5,153 nt of DNA from Methanobacterium sp. PtaU1.Bin097 (GTDB lineage Archaea > Methanobacteriota > Methanobacteria > Methanobacteriales > Methanobacteriaceae). The translations under genes were made by a program, and so were the position numbers. This document shows, in pieces, positions 1 to 5,143 of the stretch. Position 1 is the stretch's first letter. The number at the start of each line of letters is the position of its first letter. The stretch is taken from contig MVQY01000160.1 of NCBI GenBank assembly GCA_002067325.1, forward strand, positions 1 to 5,153, written 5' to 3'. Under the pieces are notes generated by a model, which did not search any database, was not told the DNA's origin, and was given only the letters and a program-made list of their open reading frames with translations.

Positions 1-1
1 G

Positions 2-109
2 CTGGACATAATCAGGGGGTGTGGTTTAAATCCCACCAAGGCGCTGGCCGGCTGTGTCCGGTGTGGGGCCTGTTTCCCCATAAAAGAATTGATGAAATAT
101 GGGATATGA
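2..109 (+). CDS. 3' end of an unidentified gene, Cys-rich C-terminus (5' truncated)
   Basis: The frame starting at base 2 is open for 35 codons and ends at TGA 107-109; the start lies outside the window. The visible tail has a CxxCxxC cluster at local residues 18, 21 and 24 (GCVRCGACFPIKEL), with another Cys-Gly at residues 7-8, followed by a short basic end (MKYGI). Such a tail could bind Zn or an Fe-S cluster, but there is not enough sequence to name a family, and I do not recognise it. Frame 1 is also open over this stretch (to TAA 115-117), but its translation is rich in Trp, His and Gln and looks less protein-like. No clear terminator follows. thiI begins 232 bp downstream on the same strand. 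Confidence 0.6.
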   Translation: MDIIRGCGLNPTKALAGCVRCGACFPIKELMKYGI

Positions 110-127
110 AGAGGTAATTAATTAATA

Positions 128-137
128 AACAATTATT
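128..137. promoter_or_regulatory. Degenerate copy of the thiI/thi4 palindrome core
   Basis: AACAATTATT differs at one base from the AACAATTGTT core of the perfect palindromes at 194-205 and 1525-1536. It lies 67 bp upstream of the thiI copy, in the same spacer. It may be an auxiliary binding site or a chance match in AT-rich DNA. Confidence 0.2.
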
Positions 138-169
138 CTATTTAAATTCCGGGCTTAAACAATCAAGTA

Positions 170-182
170 AATATTTATAAAT
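170..182 (+). promoter_or_regulatory. Probable archaeal TATA box for thiI
   Basis: The spacer before thiI contains AATATTTATAAAT, with TTTATAAA at 174-181, which fits the AT-rich TATA box of archaeal promoters. Transcription would be expected to begin roughly 25 bp downstream, near 200-207, giving a leader of about 135-140 nt. A second TATA-like string, CTATATAA, lies at 189-196 and would shift the start by about 15 bp. The palindrome at 194-205 would overlap or adjoin either predicted start site. Assigned by eye only. Confidence 0.4.
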
Positions 183-193
183 GAATATCTATA

Positions 194-206
194 TAACAAT
201 TGTTAA
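194..206. promoter_or_regulatory. Palindromic operator-like site upstream of thiI
   Basis: TAACAATTGTTAA: the first 12 bases (194-205) are a perfect inverted repeat. The same 13-mer occurs at 1525-1537 upstream of thi4. It sits 12 bp after a TATA-like box, where a bound repressor could block transcription initiation. Archaeal thiamine genes are known in some lineages to be controlled by ThiR (a DNA-binding domain fused to a ThiN-type thiamine phosphate synthase domain). Whether this is a ThiR site is inference, because I cannot recall a motif for this group with certainty. Confidence 0.45.
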
Positions 207-226
207 TTCAAATTTATGTGTTGATA

Positions 227-249
227 GTAGTTGATTTAATGTAGTTGAT
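227..249. repeat. Short direct repeat in the thiI leader
   Basis: GTAGTTGAT occurs exactly at 227-235 and 241-249 (period 14), with another TTGAT at 221-225. It lies downstream of the probable thiI TATA box, so it would be in the 5' leader. No function is apparent. Confidence 0.35.
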
Positions 250-267
250 GGGGAAAGTAAAAACACC

Positions 268-345
268 ATGAAATGGGAAATGATTAAAAAACTGGTAGAC
301 ATAAAAAAACAACAATCAAATTCTAAAATCAGGAGTATAAAATGA
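268..345 (+). CDS. Possible 25-residue leader ORF overlapping the thiI start
   Basis: ATG at 268 opens a frame for a short, very basic peptide (begins MKWEMIKKLVDIKK). It ends at TGA 343-345, which overlaps the thiI ATG (342-344) as ATGA, the arrangement seen in translational coupling. Only a weak purine stretch (GGGGAAAG, 250-257) precedes it. The thiI ribosome binding site lies inside its last codons. An ORF this short can arise by chance in a leader, so it is listed only as a candidate. Confidence 0.2.
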   Translation: MKWEMIKKLVDIKKQQSNSKIRSIK

Positions 346-1502
346 CTGAAGCAGCGTCTCTAAGACCCATCATAGTAAGATATGGGGAGATAGGAATAAA
401 AAGCCCCCGAGTTAGAAGCAGATTCGAGAGAAGACTCATCTCCAACATCAAAAACAGTATCCGGGGAGATATAACCATAAAACAGGGAAGGATATTCCTA
501 TTTCCAGAAAACCACGATGAAGCAATGGAATCCTTGGGAAAGATATTTGGAGTGGTTTCTTACAGTCCTACAGTGAAGACAACCACTGATTATGACTCCA
601 TAAAGGAGACACTCCAGAGCTACGTCCAGGAACTTGTCCAGGAAGAATTATTTTCCCCGGAACAAAGCTTCGCCATCCGCTGCCGTAGAGTAGGTGAACA
701 CGACTTCACCAGTCAGGAAATGGCTGCCTACTGTGGTGCAGTGGTGGTGGATGAGATCGGTGCTCCGGTAGACCTGTCAAATCCGGAATTCAAGATATTT
801 GTAGAAGTAAGGGATGATGAAACCTACATATTCCATGAAAAAATCCCGGGACTGGGAGGATTGCCCATTGGAACCCAGGGAAGAGTGGTGGCCCTGGTAT
901 CAGGAGGTCAGGACTCTCCAGTCGCCACGTTCCTCATGATGAAAAGGGGCTGCGCAGTGACCATCCTACACTTCAACAACTACCCCTACACCAATGGGTC
1001 GCTTGAAAAGATCAATAAAATAGTTGAAAAACTCAAAGAATATTCCTCGGGGTCTAAATTGAACTTCTACACCGTTAACTATGGTGAATATCTGAAGAAA
1101 GCCCTGGAGGAAGGACCGCCCCGTATGACCTGTGTACTGTGTAAAAGTGGAATGTACCAGGTAGCTGAGAAACTGGCCAAAAAAGAGGGTGCCCTGGCCA
1201 TCGTTGACGGTAGCAGTATGGGCCAGGTAGCATCCCAGACATTACCCAACATCCTGGCCACCCGTCACTGTACAGATATGCCGGTGTTAAGTCCCCTGAT
1301 AGGACTGGATAAGGTGGAGATACAGAACATAGCCGAGACGATAGGCACACTTCCCATTTCAATACTGCCAGATGGTGGCTGCTCTGCAGCACCCAAACAC
1401 CCAGAGACCAACGCCGTGTTAGAAAAGGTTCTCGAGACACATGAAAAACTCGACTTGGGTGAGGAGCTGGAGAAAGTTTTCGAGGCACTGGAAGCAAATT
1501 GA
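342..1502 (+). CDS. thiI: tRNA 4-thiouridine synthetase (ThiI), archaeal type
   Basis: This enzyme adenylates U8 of tRNA with ATP and replaces the oxygen with sulfur, giving 4-thiouridine, in the cytoplasm. The 386 residues show the family order. The N-terminal ferredoxin-like region has RYGEIGIKS at 13-21. A THUMP RNA-binding region follows, to about residue 165. The PP-loop ATPase signature SGGQDSP is at 187-193, and the GQVASQT segment is at 294-300. Cys347 (GGCSAAPKHPET) aligns with catalytic Cys344 of E. coli ThiI. Cys264 and Cys267 form the CxxC (RMTCVLCKSGMY) typical of methanogen enzymes; in Methanococcus maripaludis this CxxC plus the later Cys are needed for thiolation and are linked to an Fe-S cluster. 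The C-terminal rhodanese domain of the E. coli protein (482 residues) is absent, so sulfur must come from another donor, possibly free sulfide. The start is supported by AGGAG at 331-335, six bases before the ATG. thi4 follows after 65 bp. Confidence 0.95.
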   Translation: MTEAASLRPIIVRYGEIGIKSPRVRSRFERRLISNIKNSIRGDITIKQGRIFLFPENHDEAMESLGKIFGVVSYSPTVKTTTDYDSIKETLQSYVQELVQEELFSPEQSFAIRCRRVGEHDFTSQEMAAYCGAVVVDEIGAPVDLSNPEFKIFVEVRDDETYIFHEKIPGLGGLPIGTQGRVVALVSGGQDSPVATFLMMKRGCAVTILHFNNYPYTNGSLEKINKIVEKLKEYSSGSKLNFYTVNYGEYLKKALEEGPPRMTCVLCKSGMYQVAEKLAKKEGALAIVDGSSMGQVASQTLPNILATRHCTDMPVLSPLIGLDKVEIQNIAETIGTLPISILPDGGCSAAPKHPETNAVLEKVLETHEKLDLGEELEKVFEALEAN

Positions 1503-1506
1503 TAAA

Positions 1507-1513
1507 TTTTTTT
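1507..1513 (+). terminator. Short T tract after thiI
   Basis: A run of seven T begins four bases after the thiI stop codon. Archaeal termination commonly occurs at U-rich tracts without a hairpin, so this could end part of the thiI transcript. The tract is short, and read-through into thi4 remains possible. Confidence 0.3.
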
Positions 1514-1514
1514 G

Positions 1515-1522
1515 AAATATTA
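1515..1522 (+). promoter_or_regulatory. Candidate TATA box for thi4
   Basis: AAATATTA lies just upstream of the palindrome at 1525-1537. A start about 25 bp downstream (near 1545) would leave a leader of around 20 nt containing the strong ribosome binding site AAGGAGGT (1553-1560), seven bases before the thi4 ATG. The whole spacer is AT-rich, so the exact box is a guess. Confidence 0.3.
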
Positions 1523-1523
1523 A

Positions 1524-1537
1524 TTAACAATTGTTAA
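1524..1537. promoter_or_regulatory. Perfect 14-bp palindrome upstream of thi4
   Basis: TTAACAATTGTTAA is fully self-complementary over 14 bp and shares 13 bases with the site upstream of thiI at 194-206. It lies 30 bp before the thi4 ATG, between the candidate TATA box and the ribosome binding site, a usual place for an archaeal repressor operator. As an RNA hairpin it would be weak (A/U-rich with almost no loop), so a DNA-binding site is the better reading. Confidence 0.45.
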
Positions 1538-1567
1538 AAAAATAATATAGTGAAGGAGGTATAAAAC

Positions 1568-2395
1568 ATGGGGATATTTTCGAAAGTCTCAGAAAAAGAT
1601 GTAACTAAAGCCATAGTATCTGGGTTTGCAGAGGAATTCCTGGATTATATAGAAAGTGACGTAATAATAGTTGGAGCCGGTCCCAGCGGCCTTATCGCGG
1701 CTAAAAGACTGGCCGAAAAAGGAGTTAAAACGTTGATCATCGAAAGTAACAACTATCTGGGAGGGGGGTTCTGGATAGGAGGTTACCTGATGAACAAACT
1801 CACTGTGAGAGAACCAGGTCAGAAGATCTTAGATGAGATAGGCTGCCCCTATGAAAAAGTCCAGGACGGACTCTACGTAGCAGACGGACCCCATGCATGT
1901 TCAAAACTCATAGCCAGTGCCCTTGATGCCGGGGCAAAAGTTATAAACATGACCAAATTCGATGACGTGGTGATCAGGGAAGACAGAGTAGGAGGGGTAG
2001 TTATAAACTGGACCCCAGTATCCGCACTTCCAAGGGCCATAACCTGCGTCGACCCAGTGGCCATAGAATCCAAACTGGTGATAGACGCCACAGGCCACGA
2101 TGCTGTAGTGGTTAAATCCCTTGAGGAAAGAGGTTTAGTTGACACCGCAGGATTCCAGGGTATGTGGGTGGAAAAATCAGAAGATGCAGTGGTAGAAAAC
2201 ACCCAGGAAGTATACCCCGGACTCATAGTAACTGGAATGGCAGTGGCCACCACCTATGGAAGTCCCAGGATGGGTCCCACCTTTGGTGGCATGCTCTTAT
2301 CAGGAGAAAAAGCTGCAGAAGTGGCTGTTGATAAATTAAAATCTAAAATTGGAGTAAAAGCGTCAGAGTCTGCTAAGATAAATGGATCTAAATAA
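1568..2395 (+). CDS. thi4: Thiamine thiazole synthase, Thi4 family
   Basis: Thi4 builds ADP-thiazole carboxylate, the precursor of the thiazole half of thiamine, from NAD, glycine and sulfur. Methanogen members are often labelled ribulose-1,5-bisphosphate synthetase or ribose-1,5-bisphosphate isomerase. The 275 residues have a Rossmann GAGPSG at 36-41 with acidic Glu59 at the end of strand 2, GGGFWIGG at 65-72, TGHD at 175-178 and RMGPTFGGMLLSGEKAAE near the C-terminus (234-251). Asp162 and His177 match the metal ligands of yeast Thi4 (Asp207, His232). Cys160, in TCVDP, sits at the place of yeast Cys205, the residue that gives up its own sulfur; the M. jannaschii enzyme has His there and uses sulfide with iron. 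This copy may therefore be a single-turnover enzyme. A strong AAGGAGGT seven bases upstream fixes the start. A palindrome shared with the thiI upstream region precedes it. Confidence 0.94.
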   Translation: MGIFSKVSEKDVTKAIVSGFAEEFLDYIESDVIIVGAGPSGLIAAKRLAEKGVKTLIIESNNYLGGGFWIGGYLMNKLTVREPGQKILDEIGCPYEKVQDGLYVADGPHACSKLIASALDAGAKVINMTKFDDVVIREDRVGGVVINWTPVSALPRAITCVDPVAIESKLVIDATGHDAVVVKSLEERGLVDTAGFQGMWVEKSEDAVVENTQEVYPGLIVTGMAVATTYGSPRMGPTFGGMLLSGEKAAEVAVDKLKSKIGVKASESAKINGSK

Positions 2396-2407
2396 AAATT
2401 AGTTATA

Positions 2408-2458
2408 TAAGATATATTGATATAAATAAAAGTCAGCTAAGATATGGATATAATAAAA
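2408..2458. repeat. Imperfect direct repeat between thi4 and the MOSC gene
   Basis: Two related AT-rich units, at 2408-2431 and 2438-2458, have starts 30 bp apart. Both begin TAAGATAT, continue with GATATAA and end in TAAAA, with small insertions in the first. They fill much of the 142-bp spacer after thi4. They could be a regulatory or protein-binding repeat, or low-complexity drift. Confidence 0.3.
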
Positions 2459-2470
2459 ATTTTCCATTAC

Positions 2471-2480
2471 TTTTTTATAA
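2471..2480 (+). promoter_or_regulatory. Probable TATA box for the MOSC gene
   Basis: TTTTTTATAA lies 57 bp before the chosen ATG. A start roughly 25 bp downstream (near 2505) would give a leader of about 30 nt. A second AT-rich string (TTTTTATTTTTAAA, 2499-2512) is nearer the gene and is an alternative. The T-rich stretch here could also end the thi4 transcript. Confidence 0.3.
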
Positions 2481-2528
2481 GAGATAATTAGAGAAAAATT
2501 TTTATTTTTAAAGAAACTATAGTCAATA

Positions 2529-2533
2529 GTGAT
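2529..2533 (+). promoter_or_regulatory. Weak GTGAT ribosome binding site that decides the MOSC start
   Basis: There is no AGGAG upstream of this gene. GTGAT can pair with the AUCAC part of the conserved 16S rRNA 3' end, and it lies four bases before ATG 2538. This favours ATG 2538 over the in-frame GTG at 2529, which is part of this same site and has no Shine-Dalgarno sequence of its own. Confidence 0.35.
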
Positions 2534-2537
2534 TTAT

Positions 2538-2987
2538 ATGAATTCTTCTGTACAAGTAATAGCAGTTTCTACAAGTGAAGTAAAGCATCAAAAAAAGATC
2601 AACGTAGATAAAGGAGTTTTAAAGGAAAACTTCGGTATTATAGGTGATGTGCATGGTGACAGCAGCACTCACCGGCAAATCAGTCTTTTAAGTATAGAAA
2701 GTATAGATAAAATGCGTGATCTTGGATTGAATGTGAATCCAGGCGATTTTGGAGAGAATATAACCACCAGGGGAATAGATCTCCCCTCTATTCCAGTAGG
2801 CACCCGGCTGTCTGTAGGTGGTGATATCCTTTTGGAGGTCACCCAGATTGGAAAAGAATGCCTCGAACCCTGTGCTATAGGCCGGGAAGTGGGAAAATGT
2901 GTCATGCCCATTGAGGGTATATTCGCTCGAGTTATAAAGGGTGGAGAAGTCAAAGCAGGGGATAAAATAGAAGTACTAAAGAATTAA
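2538..2987 (+). CDS. Small stand-alone MOSC-domain protein
   Basis: The product has 149 residues from ATG 2538 (152 if GTG 2529 is used). It is a single MOSC domain, the C-terminal module of molybdenum-cofactor sulfurase, predicted to carry or transfer sulfur through a conserved Cys. Visible motifs: GDVHG at 36-40, HRQISLL at 45-51, GDFGENITTRGID at 69-81, the Cys region IGKECLEPCAIG (Cys108, Cys112), then GKCVMPIEGIFARVIKGG (119-136; Cys121) and a GDKIEVL end. Cys108, in the GKxC context, is the likeliest functional thiol by family comparison. Small MOSC proteins often sit with molybdopterin genes such as moaB or moaC; none is seen here. Instead the neighbours are thi4 and pdxS, so a link to sulfur or cofactor metabolism is only inferred. 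Its exact substrate is unknown. Spacers of 142 bp before and 70 bp after argue against tight coupling. Confidence 0.88.
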   Translation: MNSSVQVIAVSTSEVKHQKKINVDKGVLKENFGIIGDVHGDSSTHRQISLLSIESIDKMRDLGLNVNPGDFGENITTRGIDLPSIPVGTRLSVGGDILLEVTQIGKECLEPCAIGREVGKCVMPIEGIFARVIKGGEVKAGDKIEVLKN

Positions 2988-3005
2988 TTTTCATTTATGA
3001 ACACA

Positions 3006-3038
3006 TGGAAGGTTATTAAACATTGGAAGGTTATTAAA
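3006..3038. repeat. Tandem direct repeat with a TATA-like core upstream of pdxS
   Basis: TGGAAGGTTATTAAA occurs exactly at 3006-3020 and 3024-3038 (period 18), and each copy is followed by an A/C-rich CATTG-like string. Each unit contains TTATTAAA, which could act as a TATA box for pdxS, so the repeat may duplicate the core promoter or form a two-site operator. It fills most of the 70-bp MOSC-pdxS spacer and ends just before the AGGAG ribosome binding site (3046-3050). Confidence 0.5.
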
Positions 3039-3057
3039 ACATTGTAGGAGATACATA

Positions 3058-3936
3058 ATGGTATTACATGGAACTGAAGTATTAAAGAAAGGCTTCGCCA
3101 AGATGACCAAGGGCGGAGTGATCATGGATGTAGTAAACGCTGAACAGGCAGTGATAGCAGAAGAATCAGGAGCAGTATCAGTTATGGCTCTGGAAAAAGT
3201 CCCTGCAGATATAAGGGCTACTGGCGGAGTGGCCAGAATGGCTGACCCTTCCAAAGTGACGGAGATAATAGATGCGGTGTCTATTCCGGTGATGGCCAAG
3301 GTAAGGATAGGTCATTTCGTGGAAGCACAGGTTTTAGAGACCCTGGGAGTGGATATGATCGATGAAAGTGAGGTACTCACCCCAGCCGATGAAAGATATC
3401 ATATAGACAAAAAACAGTTTACCATACCATTCGTATGCGGCGCCCGTGACTTGGGTGAGGCATTACGTCGTATAGATGAAGGTGCAGCTATGATCAGAAC
3501 CAAAGGTGAAGCTGGAACCGGTAACATCGTCGAGGCAGTTAGACACATGAGGAGAATCCAGGGCACCATAAGGGAAATCCGGAACAAGGATGAAGAAGAA
3601 CTATGGAGTGTGGCCCGGGAATTAGAATCGCCAATTGAACTGGTTAAAGAAACTGCTAAACTCCAAAGACTTCCCGTGGTAAACTTCGCCGCTGGTGGAG
3701 TGGCCACCCCAGCAGACGCCGCACTCATGATGCAACTTGGAGCTGACGGTGTCTTCGTAGGATCTGGAATATTCAAGTCCGAAAACCCTGAGATCGTGGC
3801 TAAAGCCATAGTAGAAGCTACCCATCACTACGATGAGCCAGAGGTCATCGCCGAAGTAAGCCGGGACCTGGGTAAAGCCATGCCTGGACTGGACATCGGT
3901 CAGATACCGGAAAATGAGATTCTGCAGACCAGGTGA
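3058..3936 (+). CDS. pdxS: Pyridoxal 5'-phosphate synthase, PdxS (lyase) subunit
   Basis: PdxS condenses ribose 5-phosphate (or ribulose 5-phosphate), glyceraldehyde 3-phosphate and ammonia into pyridoxal 5'-phosphate. The ammonia comes from the glutaminase PdxT; the usual complex is 12 PdxS with up to 12 PdxT. The 292 residues match the normal family length and form a single TIM barrel. The N-terminus has GGVIMDVVNAEQA (Asp24). Lys81 (MAKVRIGH) and Lys149 (IRTKGEAGTGN) are the two catalytic lysines, at the same numbers as in Bacillus subtilis PdxS. GGVATPADAALMMQLGADG (213-231) and GVFVGSGIFK (231-240) form the phosphate-binding end of the barrel. AGGAG at 3046-3050, seven bases before ATG, supports the start. 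pdxT is not in this window: the next gene is on the opposite strand, so the partner must be encoded elsewhere. Confidence 0.97.
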   Translation: MVLHGTEVLKKGFAKMTKGGVIMDVVNAEQAVIAEESGAVSVMALEKVPADIRATGGVARMADPSKVTEIIDAVSIPVMAKVRIGHFVEAQVLETLGVDMIDESEVLTPADERYHIDKKQFTIPFVCGARDLGEALRRIDEGAAMIRTKGEAGTGNIVEAVRHMRRIQGTIREIRNKDEEELWSVARELESPIELVKETAKLQRLPVVNFAAGGVATPADAALMMQLGADGVFVGSGIFKSENPEIVAKAIVEATHHYDEPEVIAEVSRDLGKAMPGLDIGQIPENEILQTR

Positions 3937-3956
3937 TTAATTAGATCTGGTTTAGA

Positions 3957-3986
3957 TTTTTCTTATTTTTTTCTTTATTTATTTTT
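3957..3986 (+). terminator. T-rich terminator of pdxS
   Basis: Starting 21 bases after the pdxS stop there are T runs of 5 (3957-3961), 7 (3966-3972), 3, 3 and 5 (3982-3986), separated by single A or C bases or short CTTA/C breaks. This fits archaeal U-tract termination without a hairpin. It lies in the short gap between two convergent genes. The - strand is A-rich here, so the tract would serve only the + strand transcript. Confidence 0.6.
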
Positions 3987-5143
3987 CAATCCCTTTCAAG
4001 GGTGTCTGCTGTTTCTTTGAGATATTTTTGTATGGTTAATTTTTGTGTGCATTTTTCTTCACATTCACAGCACTCTATGCAGAAAGATGCACTTCCCCCT
4101 TTGGCTTTTAAGAATTTATAGTTGGCAGATGGTTTTTCTGTATTCTGGTAGATGTACACGTCATTTAGAAGATTTAGGTTCAGGGGGATGTCAACTCCAC
4201 TGGGACAGGGCATGCAGTAACCGCAACCTGTGCAGCTGGCGTGTATTCTTCCACTGTAAGCTTCTTTAACCTTTTCAATCAAATTTTTCTCATCACTGGT
4301 GAGGCTGTTAGCGAGACCTTCTTCCGCAATTCTTATATTTTCTACAACCTGTTCCATGGTGCTCATACCACTTAAAACCACGTTAATTTTGTCTTGGTCC
4401 CCTAGGAAACGCAGAGCCCATTCAGCGGGGCTTCTTTTAGTTTCAGCTTCATACCATATACTTTGAATATCTGGGGGGACGTTATTGGTGAGGCAACCAC
4501 CTCGAAGTGGTTCCATTATCACGGTACCTAGATTTCTCTCGGCTATGTATTGGAGTCCTTCTTTACCCGCCTGTAAGTTTTGATCCATGTAGTTGTACTG
4601 GATCTGGGAAAAACTCCAGTTATAGGAGTCCACAATTTCCTTAAAAAGTTCTACTTCATCGTGGAATGAAAAACCCGCATACCTTATTTTGCCTTCTTCC
4701 AGTGCAGCGTCCAGAAACTCTAAAACATCCAGGTTCTTCAGGGTGGTCCAGGTTTTCTGGCCCAGACCATGTAGAAGGTAAAAATCGATACTGTCTGTTT
4801 GAAGCCTTTTAAGTTGTTCATCTAAATAATAATTCAGGTCTTCCTTTTTTTCAATCAGCCAACTTGGTAGCTTGGTGGATATATTCACCTGTTCCCGATA
4901 ACTATCCTTCAGGGCATTTCCCACCAGGATTTCGCTTTGTCCGCCCTGGGTTGCATCGAGACCATGATAGGGATATGCGGTGTCGATGTAATTAACACCA
5001 TTATCTATGGCATAGTGAAGCATCTCGGTTGCCAGTGGTTTGTTTATATTCTCAGGATTGCCGTCGATTATAGGAAGCCTCATACATCCAAAGCCCAGTA
5101 TGGAAACCTTCTGGCCTGTTTTTCCCAGTTTTCTGTATAGCAA
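3986..5143 (-). CDS. Aldo/keto reductase with C-terminal ferredoxin-like Fe-S domain (start uncertain)
   Basis: This is a 385-residue oxidoreductase of the aldo/keto reductase superfamily, in the group with an added 4Fe-4S module (I believe COG1453). The N-terminal TIM barrel shows LGFGCMRLP (16-24), DTAYPYH with catalytic Asp54 and Tyr59, Lys91 (STKLP) and His125 (LLHGLG), so the tetrad is complete. SGMSTMEQVVENI (258-270) is the expected nucleotide-binding end. The C-terminus has CTGCGYCMPCP (Cys304, 307, 310, 313) and FCIECCECEEKC (Cys355, 358, 361, 365, with an extra Cys359), consistent with one or two [4Fe-4S] clusters; the substrate is unknown. The TTG at 5143 gives the usual family start (MLYRKLGKTG), but no ribosome binding site is visible in the 10 bases before it, and the frame stays open to base 5153. 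The true start may lie outside the window. The gene converges on pdxS. Confidence 0.9.
   Translation of the reverse strand: MLYRKLGKTGQKVSILGFGCMRLPIIDGNPENINKPLATEMLHYAIDNGVNYIDTAYPYHGLDATQGGQSEILVGNALKDSYREQVNISTKLPSWLIEKKEDLNYYLDEQLKRLQTDSIDFYLLHGLGQKTWTTLKNLDVLEFLDAALEEGKIRYAGFSFHDEVELFKEIVDSYNWSFSQIQYNYMDQNLQAGKEGLQYIAERNLGTVIMEPLRGGCLTNNVPPDIQSIWYEAETKRSPAEWALRFLGDQDKINVVLSGMSTMEQVVENIRIAEEGLANSLTSDEKNLIEKVKEAYSGRIHASCTGCGYCMPCPSGVDIPLNLNLLNDVYIYQNTEKPSANYKFLKAKGGSASFCIECCECEEKCTQKLTIQKYLKETADTLERD

Noticed and set aside
110..341. Possible TPP riboswitch or other structured leader before thiI
   Set aside because: No CTGAGA-type conserved box or convincing paired helices are visible; the region is low-GC with only short repeats and the palindrome.
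1075..1530. Minus-strand open frames inside thiI, and similar ones inside thi4, the MOSC gene and pdxS
   Set aside because: They lie antisense to strongly supported genes, have low-complexity or shadow-like translations rich in Ser, Trp and Pro, and show no motifs.
2529..2537. GTG at 2529 as the start of the MOSC gene
   Set aside because: It has no ribosome binding site of its own. ATG 2538 follows a GTGAT that can pair with 16S rRNA, and the extra three residues add no family motif.
3006..3038. Repeat before pdxS as a CRISPR-like array
   Set aside because: There are only two 15-bp units with a 3-bp gap: far too short, and without spacers.
3991..4002. Inverted repeat CCCTT/AAGGG as a terminator hairpin
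   Set aside because: The loop would be only two bases, it lies inside the reductase coding region, and it follows rather than precedes the T-rich tract on the + strand.
4045..4269. Plus-strand 74-codon open frame opposite the aldo/keto reductase
   Set aside because: It covers the Cys-rich Fe-S coding part of the real gene. Its Cys/Trp/His-rich translation is the antisense image, with no ribosome binding site.
4937..5140. Plus-strand 67-codon open frame opposite the start of the aldo/keto reductase
   Set aside because: It is antisense to the well-conserved N-terminal barrel motifs and has no recognisable features.
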